Of a stretch of DNA of 15,658 nucleotides, positions 8,196-15,606 are shown piece by piece (position 1 is the stretch's first letter; each line of letters opens with the position of its first letter). A model generated the notes under the pieces. That model had not been told where the DNA came from. It was given only the letters and a program-made list of their open reading frames with translations, and made no database searches. Made by a program: the position numbers and the translations under genes. The stretch covers positions 1-15,658 of the forward strand of contig CAZRHJ010000045.1 of the NCBI GenBank assembly GCA_964600025.1. The letters run 5' to 3'. Source of the stretch: JADFUS01 sp964600025. Lineage in GTDB: Bacteria; Bacteroidota; Bacteroidia; Bacteroidales; Rikenellaceae.

Positions 8196-8606
8196 ATGAA
8201 AAACATTACAAAATTTATGCTATTTGTAGCAATTACATTTGCTGCTATTTCTTGTTCAAAAGAAAATCAAGATATTGACAAAGCAAATATTGTTGGTACT
8301 TGGAATTATTTAACTGCAAGTACAGACGATGGTAAAACTTGGGTAGATGTAAGCTCACTTCAAATTATTGAGAGCTATAAAGAGGATATGACATTTGTTC
8401 AAAGTGCAATGGTTGGAGGTCAAAAAATAAACTATTCAGGCACTTATTCTTGGAATGGAAATAAATTACTTCTTGATATCAAAGAAGGAGAACCTAAACA
8501 AGTGGTTACTTACACAATATTAGAATTAACTAATTCTCGTATAAAAGTACAAGTTTATGATAAAGTGGAAAAAGTAACCCTTATCTATAAAGGTTCAAAA
8601 CAATAG
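8196..8606 (+). CDS. Small lipocalin-like lipoprotein
   Basis: This 136-residue protein has a lipoprotein signal peptide: a short basic start (MKNITK), a hydrophobic core, and the lipobox AAISC with Cys20 as the lipidated residue. Residues after Cys20 read SKENQD, partly resembling the Lys plus acidic surface-export signal described for Bacteroidetes lipoproteins, so surface display is possible. The mature part begins with IVGTWNY (32-38), the usual opening of Bacteroidetes lipocalin-like domains, and continues as alternating beta-strand segments (for example YSGTYSWNGNKLLLDI) consistent with a small beta-barrel. The gene has its own promoter and terminator, so it is probably monocistronic. 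The ligand or function is unknown; a cell-envelope role is inferred from the signal alone. Confidence 0.82.
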   Translation: MKNITKFMLFVAITFAAISCSKENQDIDKANIVGTWNYLTASTDDGKTWVDVSSLQIIESYKEDMTFVQSAMVGGQKINYSGTYSWNGNKLLLDIKEGEPKQVVTYTILELTNSRIKVQVYDKVEKVTLIYKGSKQ

Positions 8607-8624
8607 TTTAAGAACTTACTCTTT

Positions 8625-8666
8625 AAAAAACAGCAAGATTTTATTTAGAAATCTTGCTGTTTTTTT
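8625..8666 (+). terminator. Hairpin terminator after the lipoprotein gene
   Basis: AAAAAACAGCAAGATT at 8625-8640 pairs with AATCTTGCTGTTTTTT at 8650-8665 around a 9-base loop and ends in a T tract. It begins 19 bases after the lipoprotein stop. Confidence 0.9.
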
Positions 8667-8735
8667 ATTGTAGAACGAAATATTTAGTTTTTATAAATAA
8701 GTATTTGTACTTATAATTTTTTTATGCTAAAAATG

Positions 8736-8743
8736 TACCTTTG
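8736..8743 (+). promoter_or_regulatory. -7 promoter box of the alpha-oxoamine synthase gene
   Basis: TACCTTTG is a perfect -7 box, and with the following TAGC it is identical over 12 bases to the box before rlmN (14497-14508). No good TTTG sits at the expected -33 distance; the spacer region is a T run. The box lies downstream of two in-frame ATG codons (8724, 8733), which argues that translation really starts later, at the GTG at 8802. Confidence 0.55.
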
Positions 8744-8801
8744 TAGCGAGAATATTATATATTCTTTTAGTTTGACTAATAATAACTTAAAAATTAATAC
8801 A

Positions 8802-10061
8802 GTGGATATTTTTGAAAGAATCGAAAGCCATAGTGGTGGCCCTATTGGTCAGTATATGGCACGTAGCCACGGCTACTTTACATTCCCACGTTTGGAAGGA
8901 CCTATTGCCCCAAGAATGCAATTTAACGGTAGAGAGGTTTTAACTTGGAGTTTGAATAACTACCTTGGTTTGGCAGCTCACCCAGAAGTTTTGAAAGCAG
9001 ATGCTGATGCAGCAGCTAAATATGGTATGGCATATCCAATGGGAGCTCGTATGATGAGTGGTCAAACTCGTTTCCACGAAGAATTAGAGCTTAAACTTGC
9101 TAATTTTGTTGGCAAACCTGATGGTTTCTTGATGAACTTTGGTTATCAAGGTATGGTATCTGTAATTGATACTCTTGTTACAGCAAAAGACGTTATTGTA
9201 TATGACTCAGAGGCTCACGCTTGTATTATCGACGGTATGCTTTTACACAAAGCAAAAGGCGGTAAACGTTTTGTGTTCCCTCACAACAATATGGAAAACT
9301 GTAAAAAACAACTTCAAAGAGCTTACCGTTTAGCTACTGAGCAAGGCGGCGGTGTGTTGTTGATTACAGAAGGTGTATTTGGTATGAAAGGCGACCTTGG
9401 TCGTTTGGACGAAATTGTTGCTTTCAAAAAGGAAATTCCTTTCCGTATTTTGATTGACGATGCTCACGGTTTTGGTACTATGGGTAAAACTGGTGCTGGT
9501 ACAGCAGAACACTTTGGTGTAGCAGACGGTATTGATATTCACTTTGCAACTTTTGCAAAATCAATGGCAGGTATCGGCGGTTTCGTTGCTTCTAAACCAG
9601 AAATTATCAATTTCCTACGTTACAACCTACGTTCTCAGATTTACGCAAAATCTCTTCCAATGCCTATGGTTATGGGTGCTTTGAAACGTTTGGAACTTTT
9701 GCAATCTCAACCAGAACTTAAAGATAATTTGTGGAAAATCACAAATGCTCTTCAAAGTGGTTTGAAAGCAGCAGGTTTGGAAATTGGTGTTACTCAATCT
9801 CCTGTTACTCCTGTTTATATGAAAGGTGGTGCTGAGGAAGGCACAAACCTTGTAGTAGAATTGCGTGAAAAATACGGTATTTTCTGTTCAGTTGTAGTTT
9901 ATCCAGTTATCCCAAAAGACGAGATTATTTTGCGTCTTATCCCTACTGCAATGCATACTTTGGAAGACGTTGAATACACTATCAAATGTTTCAAAGAATG
10001 TAAAGGTAAAATGGACGAAGGTTATTATAATAAAGCTGTTCCAGATATGCACATCAAATAG
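8802..10061 (+). CDS. PLP-dependent alpha-oxoamine synthase (serine palmitoyltransferase/cysteate acyltransferase/KBL group)
   Basis: This fold-type I PLP enzyme joins an amino acid to an acyl-CoA or acyl-ACP with loss of CO2. From the chosen GTG start it has 419 residues and begins MDIFERIESH, the usual start of this Bacteroidetes subgroup as I recall it. The ATGs at 8724 and 8733 would add 23-26 residues and overlap the -7 box at 8736, so I reject them. Visible active-site elements are the Asp-Ala-His of IDDAHGFG (D220, H222) that contact the cofactor, and the Schiff-base lysine K253 in TFAKSMAGIGGF. The conserved ITEGVFGMKGD and LRLIPTA segments are also present. Candidate products are 3-ketosphinganine (sphingolipids), the capnine precursor (sulfonolipids) or 2-amino-3-ketobutyrate. 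The sequence alone does not decide; a lipid-base role is my inference. Confidence 0.88.
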   Translation: MDIFERIESHSGGPIGQYMARSHGYFTFPRLEGPIAPRMQFNGREVLTWSLNNYLGLAAHPEVLKADADAAAKYGMAYPMGARMMSGQTRFHEELELKLANFVGKPDGFLMNFGYQGMVSVIDTLVTAKDVIVYDSEAHACIIDGMLLHKAKGGKRFVFPHNNMENCKKQLQRAYRLATEQGGGVLLITEGVFGMKGDLGRLDEIVAFKKEIPFRILIDDAHGFGTMGKTGAGTAEHFGVADGIDIHFATFAKSMAGIGGFVASKPEIINFLRYNLRSQIYAKSLPMPMVMGALKRLELLQSQPELKDNLWKITNALQSGLKAAGLEIGVTQSPVTPVYMKGGAEEGTNLVVELREKYGIFCSVVVYPVIPKDEIILRLIPTAMHTLEDVEYTIKCFKECKGKMDEGYYNKAVPDMHIK

Positions 10062-10077
10062 TCAATTTTTATATGAC

Positions 10078-10110
10078 AAAAAAAAGAGGATTTTAAATCC
10101 TCTTTTTTTG
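10078..10110. terminator. Convergent bidirectional terminator
   Basis: A perfect inverted repeat centred on 10094: seven A plus GAGGATTT on the left and AAATCCTC plus seven T on the right. It has a U tract in either direction and sits between the synthase stop (10061, plus) and the AsmA-like stop (10160, minus), so it can serve both. Confidence 0.92.
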
Positions 10111-10159
10111 GTTTCAAGAATTGCCATTTATAGGCAATAAAGGCGTGTTTTTGTTCGCA

Positions 10160-13078
10160 TTATTTCCAAACTAAGCCTTGCGAAAGCTTATTCCATTTTT
10201 TCAAATAGCTTGGATTTATTTTTCCTCGTTCGGTAGGTTCAGCGGCGTGTTTGTACTTAGCTTTTCCAAATTTGTATTTCATTTTATCAATCGAACCCGT
10301 TACATTTACTCCCATCTTGAATGGTATAGGCGATTTTAATATTGAAATATGGTAGTTAAAAGTATTATCCAAGAAATGTTCCCCACCAACAGCAAGTTTG
10401 TAGCGATTTATTTCTAACAAAAAAGGAAATACTTCTATTCTTCCGTCCTCTATTACTACTTGTGCATTTATGTGGTCTATTTTGTTTGATTTCTTTTTCT
10501 TGAAGTGTAACATTTTAGCTATTTCTGTAAACTCTTCTCCGTCAAGTAACTTCAAATTTTTACCTTCCAAATTAATAGCACCTTCCACAGAGTCAAGTAT
10601 GACATTCATTTTAGAATCAAATTTTGCATCTACCGAAAGGTCAAGAGTTACTAAGCCCGACAAAGATTTTATCATTGGCATAAGGGTGTCTATTGTAGGG
10701 AGAAGTTGTATAACACTATTAACATCTATTTCATCTGCCTCCAATACAAATCGAGACCTTGCAGATTGATTATCTTTGCAGTCGTATTCGAGAGCAGTGT
10801 TGAATTCTGCACCTACGGCACTCATTGCCATACTATTAATAGATATTTGTTGGTTTTTTATTTTCATTAATCCTGAGATATTTCTCATATCCAATTCTTC
10901 CATCTTTGCTTTTTTTACGTTAAGTGCAAAATCAAGTTCAAGAATAGATGGTACAACAAATATTTTTGATGTTGAGTCTATGCTTTGTTGTGCTATTTGG
11001 GTAGTATCTTCCACATAAAGAGCCATTAATTCGTCAATATCTAAAAAATCAGATTGAAGAGATGAATTAATAATTAAATTTCCTTTTTGTTGATAAGCGT
11101 TCCATATATTTGAAGCCCAACCAGTTAAACTAAAATCTGAATTTCCAATCTTGATTAATGTTTTGTCCAACAAAACTTTTGAATTTATCAACTCTAATTT
11201 TGAATTTTTCATAAAAATATCCTTTTTGAGCATAGATAATTTAGCAACAAAATTGGTAAATGTAACATTTCCATTGATATTTTTATTAGAATAGTTCGCT
11301 TCAATTAATGCATCTGACATTTTGACAGTATCTGTAAGATATCTTAATCCCAAGAATTGAGTGTCAAAATTAGCCTTATATTTGTCTTTTAAAACCTTAT
11401 AATTTAAAATAAAATCTTTTGCAAACACCTCTGTTGTATCAGAATTTGCCTTTATATTAATACCTCCACATTGTATGTTCCCAATCATATAAGATGTTGA
11501 GTCCCCGTTACTTATACCTTCCATCGAAGAGGTTGTTTTGTTAATATGTGCGTAAATTTGGTTTTTGTATGACAAATCCAAACTGTCTAAAAATAAATCT
11601 ACACTTAGTAGCCCTTTATTGTTGTTTTTTATCTCTGTCCAAATGCTATCGACTGACAAATTGACATATTCTGATGGAATATTAACTTTAACTTTGCTAA
11701 TTCCAATTTTTGTATCTGCTTGTGTTTTAGCATAGTTCCCTTTGATTATTTCATTTGTATAAAACTTAATTTTTCCGTTAAAATCCATTTGCCCAGACAT
11801 AGTAACGCTGTCGTGTAGAGGAATAATCTTGCGAATTTCAGAAAGATTTATGGATATTTGCCCATTCAAATCTACTAATGGATTATCTATTAAGTTTGTA
11901 ACTTTGGTTTTTATATCTACTACCGAATTGCCTGACAGAAATTTTAAATCATCAATTTTGAAATAACTTTTTGGCTTATTGTTATAATCTATATAGAAGT
12001 TTGATTCTAAATTAAGTTTGTCAATCGCTTTTGGAAAGCCTTTGTATTGTGCGGCAATATCTTTTAGAATTGCTTTACCTTTGATGATTGGCAAATCATC
12101 AAGATTTTTTCTCTTATTTATATTTATGTTTAATTCGACTATTCCAGACGATGAAAACTTCTTGTTTTGACGTGCTATTGACGGTGGAATCATCTTGAAA
12201 AAATAGTCAATATTATTGCTTTTTAGATGAGTATCCACATTGAGAGTGTCTTTGCCTAAATATCCACTCATTGTCATTTCAATACCATTTAAATCTAACT
12301 TAGTTTTATCTAATCTAAGGGATTTTGTTATAGTATCACCCAAAAGTTCGGTTTCTAATTTAATAGAGAAATCTTTTACAAGTAGATTATTGTCATACCA
12401 AAGCAATAGATTATTAATAGAGCTTGTTAGTTGTAAGTTTGATGCTTTTTTGCTGAAATCTCCTTTAAGCAAAAAATTGTAATTGTCTGCCTCTGTGTAG
12501 AATTTTGTTTTTCTATTGTCATAGGTAAAATTAGCATTGCTTATAGATATTTTATCCAAAACTACACTTCTTATTTCTATAATATCTTCGTCTTCATCGC
12601 TTTGAACTTTTGAGGCATTCTGGAAACTAACGTCCCAGCTTTCAAGTCCAAAAGGCGAAACGTACATATAAATATCTGGGTTTTTTATATCTATTAAGCT
12701 GATATTTATTTCTTTTGAGAATATATATTTCCAAGGATTTACAGATATTTCTATTCTGCTAAAATCCAATAAAATATCTTTTTTGTTGATTACAGTGTCT
12801 CCCCAAGTACGGTCTAAACTTTCACGAGACATCAATACCCCGTCTTTTAGTATCACAGCAACGTATGGGAAGTTTTGAGTTACATTTACATCAACACTTC
12901 CAATTTTTAAATCTGTTTGTAATAGATTTTTTGACAGATTGTTGATTATTGGAGTTAATTTTTGAGGGGTCATATAATAGTTGGCTACTAAACTTGTAGC
13001 AACAAAAAGCACTAAAACAAATGCCAATAAAGAAAAGCTAACTATTTTAAAAATTTTGAATTTAGTTTTCATACTCAT
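10160..13078 (-). CDS. AsmA-like inner-membrane-anchored protein
   Basis: This 972-residue member of the AsmA/DUF748-like group has one N-terminal membrane anchor (about 10-34, SLLAFVLVLFVATSLVANYY) and a very long, strand-rich periplasmic part. The C-terminal region contains DGRIEVFPFLLEINRYKLAVGG and the following FNYHISILKSPIPFKMG, typical of the Bacteroidetes AsmA C-terminal domain. Proteins of this class are thought to form hydrophobic-groove bridges that move phospholipids between the membranes; the role here is inferred from that. Two starts are possible, ATG at 13076-13078 or at 13070-13072, differing by two residues. The gene stands alone between a repeat-filled gap upstream and the convergent terminator downstream. 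No frameshift or break is seen. Confidence 0.85.
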   Translation of the reverse strand: MSMKTKFKIFKIVSFSLLAFVLVLFVATSLVANYYMTPQKLTPIINNLSKNLLQTDLKIGSVDVNVTQNFPYVAVILKDGVLMSRESLDRTWGDTVINKKDILLDFSRIEISVNPWKYIFSKEINISLIDIKNPDIYMYVSPFGLESWDVSFQNASKVQSDEDEDIIEIRSVVLDKISISNANFTYDNRKTKFYTEADNYNFLLKGDFSKKASNLQLTSSINNLLLWYDNNLLVKDFSIKLETELLGDTITKSLRLDKTKLDLNGIEMTMSGYLGKDTLNVDTHLKSNNIDYFFKMIPPSIARQNKKFSSSGIVELNININKRKNLDDLPIIKGKAILKDIAAQYKGFPKAIDKLNLESNFYIDYNNKPKSYFKIDDLKFLSGNSVVDIKTKVTNLIDNPLVDLNGQISINLSEIRKIIPLHDSVTMSGQMDFNGKIKFYTNEIIKGNYAKTQADTKIGISKVKVNIPSEYVNLSVDSIWTEIKNNNKGLLSVDLFLDSLDLSYKNQIYAHINKTTSSMEGISNGDSTSYMIGNIQCGGINIKANSDTTEVFAKDFILNYKVLKDKYKANFDTQFLGLRYLTDTVKMSDALIEANYSNKNINGNVTFTNFVAKLSMLKKDIFMKNSKLELINSKVLLDKTLIKIGNSDFSLTGWASNIWNAYQQKGNLIINSSLQSDFLDIDELMALYVEDTTQIAQQSIDSTSKIFVVPSILELDFALNVKKAKMEELDMRNISGLMKIKNQQISINSMAMSAVGAEFNTALEYDCKDNQSARSRFVLEADEIDVNSVIQLLPTIDTLMPMIKSLSGLVTLDLSVDAKFDSKMNVILDSVEGAINLEGKNLKLLDGEEFTEIAKMLHFKKKKSNKIDHINAQVVIEDGRIEVFPFLLEINRYKLAVGGEHFLDNTFNYHISILKSPIPFKMGVNVTGSIDKMKYKFGKAKYKHAAEPTERGKINPSYLKKWNKLSQGLVWK

Positions 13079-13099
13079 AAAATAAAAATGTAATAATTA

Positions 13100-13107
13100 C
13101 AAACATA
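13100..13107 (-). promoter_or_regulatory. -7 box of a putative promoter for the AsmA-like gene
   Basis: The complement of 13100-13107 reads TATGTTTG, a perfect TAnnTTTG box, 21 bases before the AsmA-like ATG. No convincing TTTG lies at the -33 position, so this is a weak call. Confidence 0.4.
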
Positions 13108-13170
13108 TAAAAATTTAATAATAAAACATAAAATTTTAGTTTTTATTTTGTTATGTGTACAAAACTTTAA

Positions 13171-13287
13171 TTTCTTAGAAATTTTGCATAAATAATGTAG
13201 CGTGCTGGTGTACGTGAGTTATGAGCATCGACGAAATATACAAGATAGGCGAGTTTGGGTATTAGTAGACCGTACTTTGCTATTGGC
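13171..13287 (+). repeat. Intergenic repeat unit R1
   Basis: The best-conserved part, 13197-13287, matches 13364-13454 (R2) in 86 of 91 positions without gaps. A less conserved left part, 13171-13200, aligns with 13333-13367 with small gaps, so the whole unit is about 117 bases. It contains the family core ACAAGATAGGCGAGTTTGGG starting at 13240. It lies between the starts of the AsmA-like gene and the end of tonB and codes for nothing credible. The rest of this 431-base gap (13079-13509) holds the AsmA promoter box, R2 and the tonB terminator. Confidence 0.93.
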
Positions 13288-13318
13288 TATTTTTATATTT
13301 CCGAAATTGCACAAGTTC

Positions 13319-13432
13319 CTAATAAACTCGTATCTCTTAGGATATTTTGCTGATGGTAATAACGTAGCGTACTGGAGTACGTGAGTTATGAGCATCGGCG
13401 TAATATACAAGATAGGCGAGTTTGGGTATTAG
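13319..13432. repeat. Imperfect palindrome spanning the left arm and first half of R2
   Basis: The centre is the perfect palindrome CGTACT-GG-AGTACG (13368-13381). On its left, the stretch from CTAATA (13319) through AACTCG, TATCT and ATATTTT to ATAAC is a degenerate reverse complement of the R2 stretch running out to TATTAG (13427-13432), with a few indels. The whole could fold as a cruciform or a long RNA hairpin with bulges. The match was aligned by eye. Confidence 0.62.
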
Positions 13433-13454
13433 TAGACTGTACTTTGCTATTGGC
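13333..13454 (+). repeat. Intergenic repeat unit R2
   Basis: Second copy of R1 in the same orientation, offset by 167 bases in the conserved 91-base part (13364-13454; five substitutions). Its right end is directly followed by the A tract and stem of the tonB terminator. The 26-base core is at 13407-13432. Confidence 0.93.
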
Positions 13455-13491
13455 AAAAAAAATAAGAGACTACAAATTGTAGCCTCTTATT
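13455..13491 (-). terminator. Hairpin terminator of tonB
   Basis: AATAAGAG (13461-13468) pairs with CTCTTATT (13484-13491), and inside it CTACAA pairs with TTGTAG after one mismatch. Read on the minus strand the stem is followed by eight T (complement of 13455-13462). It lies 18 bases past the tonB stop. Confidence 0.9.
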
Positions 13492-13509
13492 AATCTATCT
13501 AATAAAATA

Positions 13510-14211
13510 TTAGTTGTTGATTTGAGAGAAGTTCACTGGAACTTGAATCTGCATAGAAACTGGTTTGCCACGTTGTTCAGCAGGAATCCATTTTGGTGAT
13601 TTCTTCAATACGTCTCTTACTGCGTTAGAAAGAGATTCGTCTGGTGAAACAAGGACTTTAACGTCACGAATAAGACCATCACGACCTACAACGCAAAGTG
13701 CTACAACTCTACCAGAAATATTGTTCAATTCAGCAACTGCTGGATATTTTACGTTTTTCTGAACCCAAGTTCTAAATTTGTCAATACCACCACCTAAGAA
13801 TTGAGGTTCTTTTTCTGCTTTAAATACTACGATATCTTCTTCAAGCATTTCCTCTTCAACTGTTTCGATAGGTTGAATGTCAATTACTGTATTCTCAGTA
13901 GCCTCGATGTTAAACATATCCATATTGTCATCAAGTTCCACAGAGTTATCTACTGCTTCAAGTACGTTTGATGTAGCAGCAGGTGTTGCGATTTTAGTAA
14001 TTTCAGGTTTTGCTGGTTCCTCAGGACGAGTGATTTCAACAAACTGTTCCTCTGCAACTGCAACTTCTGGAGCTACTGCCTCAAATTTTACTTCGCCTTT
14101 GTTTACGTTAAACGCTCCAATTGCTAGTAAAAGAGACACTAATAGACCGATAAGACCGAACAAAGACTTTTTGTTCTGCAAATCTGCTTTTGGTGATTTT
14201 TTTACTTCCAT
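13510..14211 (-). CDS. tonB: TonB energy transducer
   Basis: This 233-residue TonB transmits proton-motive force from ExbBD to outer-membrane TonB-dependent receptors. It starts MEVKKSPKADLQNKKS, the cytoplasmic leader typical of Bacteroidales TonB, followed by one membrane helix (about 17-34). An Ala/Glu/Pro/Val-rich periplasmic spacer (about 45-135, including EITRPEEPAKPE) follows, and then the TonB C-terminal domain (about 140-230) with the motifs VKYPAVAELNNISGRV, VVGRDGLIRDVKV, SPKWIPAEQRGKPVSM and the end VPVNF. The spacer is more acidic and less Pro-rich than in proteobacterial TonB. exbB and exbD are not in this window. The gene is monocistronic on the minus strand with a terminator 18 bases downstream. 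Its promoter, in the AT-rich gap to rlmN, is not clear. Confidence 0.93.
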   Translation of the reverse strand: MEVKKSPKADLQNKKSLFGLIGLLVSLLLAIGAFNVNKGEVKFEAVAPEVAVAEEQFVEITRPEEPAKPEITKIATPAATSNVLEAVDNSVELDDNMDMFNIEATENTVIDIQPIETVEEEMLEEDIVVFKAEKEPQFLGGGIDKFRTWVQKNVKYPAVAELNNISGRVVALCVVGRDGLIRDVKVLVSPDESLSNAVRDVLKKSPKWIPAEQRGKPVSMQIQVPVNFSQINN

Positions 14212-14524
14212 TATTGTTAATATTTTTAAAGTTTTATTTTCTCTGCTTATTTAGTATAGCTAATAACTTTACAAAAATGCGAAAAATTTTTCAAATAAAA
14301 AAACAAACACTAATAAAATTTTATTTTTCTTAAAAAAATATGTTTTTGTAAACTTATTATAAGTAACAAAAATAACAGAATTAATTATGATAAAATATAT
14401 AAGTGAGTTATTATATTATATACTATTGTTAATAATAAGGAATAAGTGTGAAAAATAATAATTAAATATTTTTTTCGTTCTTTGTTACATAAATACTACC
14501 TTTGTAGCAAAATAAGGCAAATAT
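14212..14524. other. AT-rich divergent intergenic region between tonB and rlmN
   Basis: This 313-base gap has no credible gene. It must carry both divergent promoters. For rlmN a clear -7 box is seen at 14497-14504; for tonB no box matching TAnnTTTG was found. The middle (about 14330-14470) is very AT-rich with no repeat or hairpin that I would defend. Confidence 0.7.
14497..14504 (+). promoter_or_regulatory. -7 promoter box of rlmN
   Basis: TACCTTTG is a perfect -7 box, 20 bases before the rlmN ATG. Extended by TAGC it is the same 12-mer as at 8736-8747 before the oxoamine synthase gene. The nearest TTTG (14481) is too close to act as -33, so the upstream element is weak or divergent. Confidence 0.6.
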
Positions 14525-15562
14525 ATGGAGCAAGATAAAAGAGAATGGCTTTTTGGTAAAACGTTTAGTCAGATAGAAAATATTGTGTTGGAACTTGGGG
14601 CAAAAAAATTTGTAGCCAAACAAATTTGTGATTGGTTGTACAAAAAACAAGTTAATGACATTGAAGAAATGACAAATCTTTCAAAGGATTTTAGAGTGAT
14701 ATTGTCCCAAAAGTATCAAGTAGGCTATGATAATTTTCATAAAGTTGATACTTCGGTTGATGGGACTCGAAAGTATCTTTTTAAAGCGTGTGAGGGTTGT
14801 TATATCGAAAGTGCATATATTCCAGACAGAGAGCGTGCAACGCTTTGTGTTTCGTGCCAAGGTGGTTGTCGTATGGGCTGTAAGTTTTGTATGACTGGTC
14901 GTCAAAAACTTCAACATAGTCTTTCGAGTGGTGAGATTTTAAATCAAGTGAAATCTATTGAAGAAAGCAACAAGCTAAGTAATATTGTGTTTATGGGAAT
15001 GGGCGAGCCTATGGATAATGCAGAGGAAGTTTTCAGAACAATCGAAATTTTGACTGCTTCGTGGGGCTATGCTTGGTCGCCTACTCGTATCACTCTTTCG
15101 ACTATTGGAGTGCTACCAATGGTCAAAAAATATATTGCTGAACACAAATCTCATTTGACAATATCTTTGCATAGTGCTATCCCAGATGTAAGAAAACAAA
15201 TTATGCCAGTTGAGAATAAATATAGTATAGTAGATATTGTTGCAGAATTGCGTAAACACGACTTTTCGCACCAACGTCGATTGACGTTTAGTTACACTAT
15301 GTTTAGTGGCGTAAACGATTCTAATTCGGACGCTGACAAAATCTGCGAATTGTTGCACGGTATGGATTGTAGGATAAATCTTATTCCTTTTCACCAAATT
15401 CCAGATAGCGATTTAAGACCAACATCTCACGACAGAATAGTTAAGTTTCGTGATTATCTGACTCGAAAAGGATTTATAACAACTATTAGAGCATCGAGAG
15501 GAGAAGATATTTTTGCAGCTTGTGGGCTTTTGTCTACAACTGAGAAAGAAAAAAATGTTTAG
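14525..15562 (+). CDS. rlmN: Dual-specificity 23S rRNA/tRNA adenine-C2 methyltransferase RlmN
   Basis: RlmN is a radical SAM enzyme that methylates C2 of A2503 in 23S rRNA and A37 in some tRNAs. The 345-residue protein has the N-terminal RlmN domain (about 1-90). The radical SAM cluster is C115-RMG-C119-KF-C122, preceded by Cys108, with the same 7-4-3 Cys spacing as in the E. coli enzyme. GMGEP lies at 158-162, and the C-terminal Cys343 in RGEDIFAACG matches the Cys that carries the methyl group. All catalytic Cys are present, and SQ is replaced by SCQ between the first two. The start is supported by the -7 box 20 bases upstream and a weak AAGG 7 bases before the ATG. It is divergent from tonB. 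No hairpin terminator follows; the repeat copies begin 11 bases after the stop. Confidence 0.95.
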   Translation: MEQDKREWLFGKTFSQIENIVLELGAKKFVAKQICDWLYKKQVNDIEEMTNLSKDFRVILSQKYQVGYDNFHKVDTSVDGTRKYLFKACEGCYIESAYIPDRERATLCVSCQGGCRMGCKFCMTGRQKLQHSLSSGEILNQVKSIEESNKLSNIVFMGMGEPMDNAEEVFRTIEILTASWGYAWSPTRITLSTIGVLPMVKKYIAEHKSHLTISLHSAIPDVRKQIMPVENKYSIVDIVAELRKHDFSHQRRLTFSYTMFSGVNDSNSDADKICELLHGMDCRINLIPFHQIPDSDLRPTSHDRIVKFRDYLTRKGFITTIRASRGEDIFAACGLLSTTEKEKNV

Positions 15563-15572
15563 TTAAGGCTTA

Positions 15573-15598
15573 CTAAAAACGAAACCCGCCTATCTTGT
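15573..15598 (-). repeat. Core motif of the R repeat family, inverted copy A
   Basis: On the plus strand this 26-base stretch reads CTAAAAACGAAACCCGCC followed by TATCTTGT. It differs by one base from 15613-15638, 40 bases further on. Its complement matches the core of R1 and R2 (ACAAGATAGGCG...). Confidence 0.85.
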
Positions 15599-15606
15599 AT
15601 TAATAT

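Noticed and set aside
8724..8801. N-terminal extension of the oxoamine synthase from ATG 8724
   Set aside because: It contains the probable -7 promoter box and is not family-like; the GTG at 8802 is preferred.
13202..13410. Short open frames on both strands over the R1/R2 repeats
   Set aside because: They arise from the repeat sequence itself, have no start signals, match no family I recognise and overlap on opposite strands.
14221..14280. A tonB promoter on the minus strand
   Set aside because: A TTTTG-like element exists near 14271-14275, but the sequence at the right distance (TATACTAA/TAAATAAG) matches the -7 consensus too poorly to call.
14281..14292. GAAAAATTTTTC palindrome upstream of tonB
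   Set aside because: A 12-base A/T-dominated palindrome is expected by chance in such an AT-rich gap.
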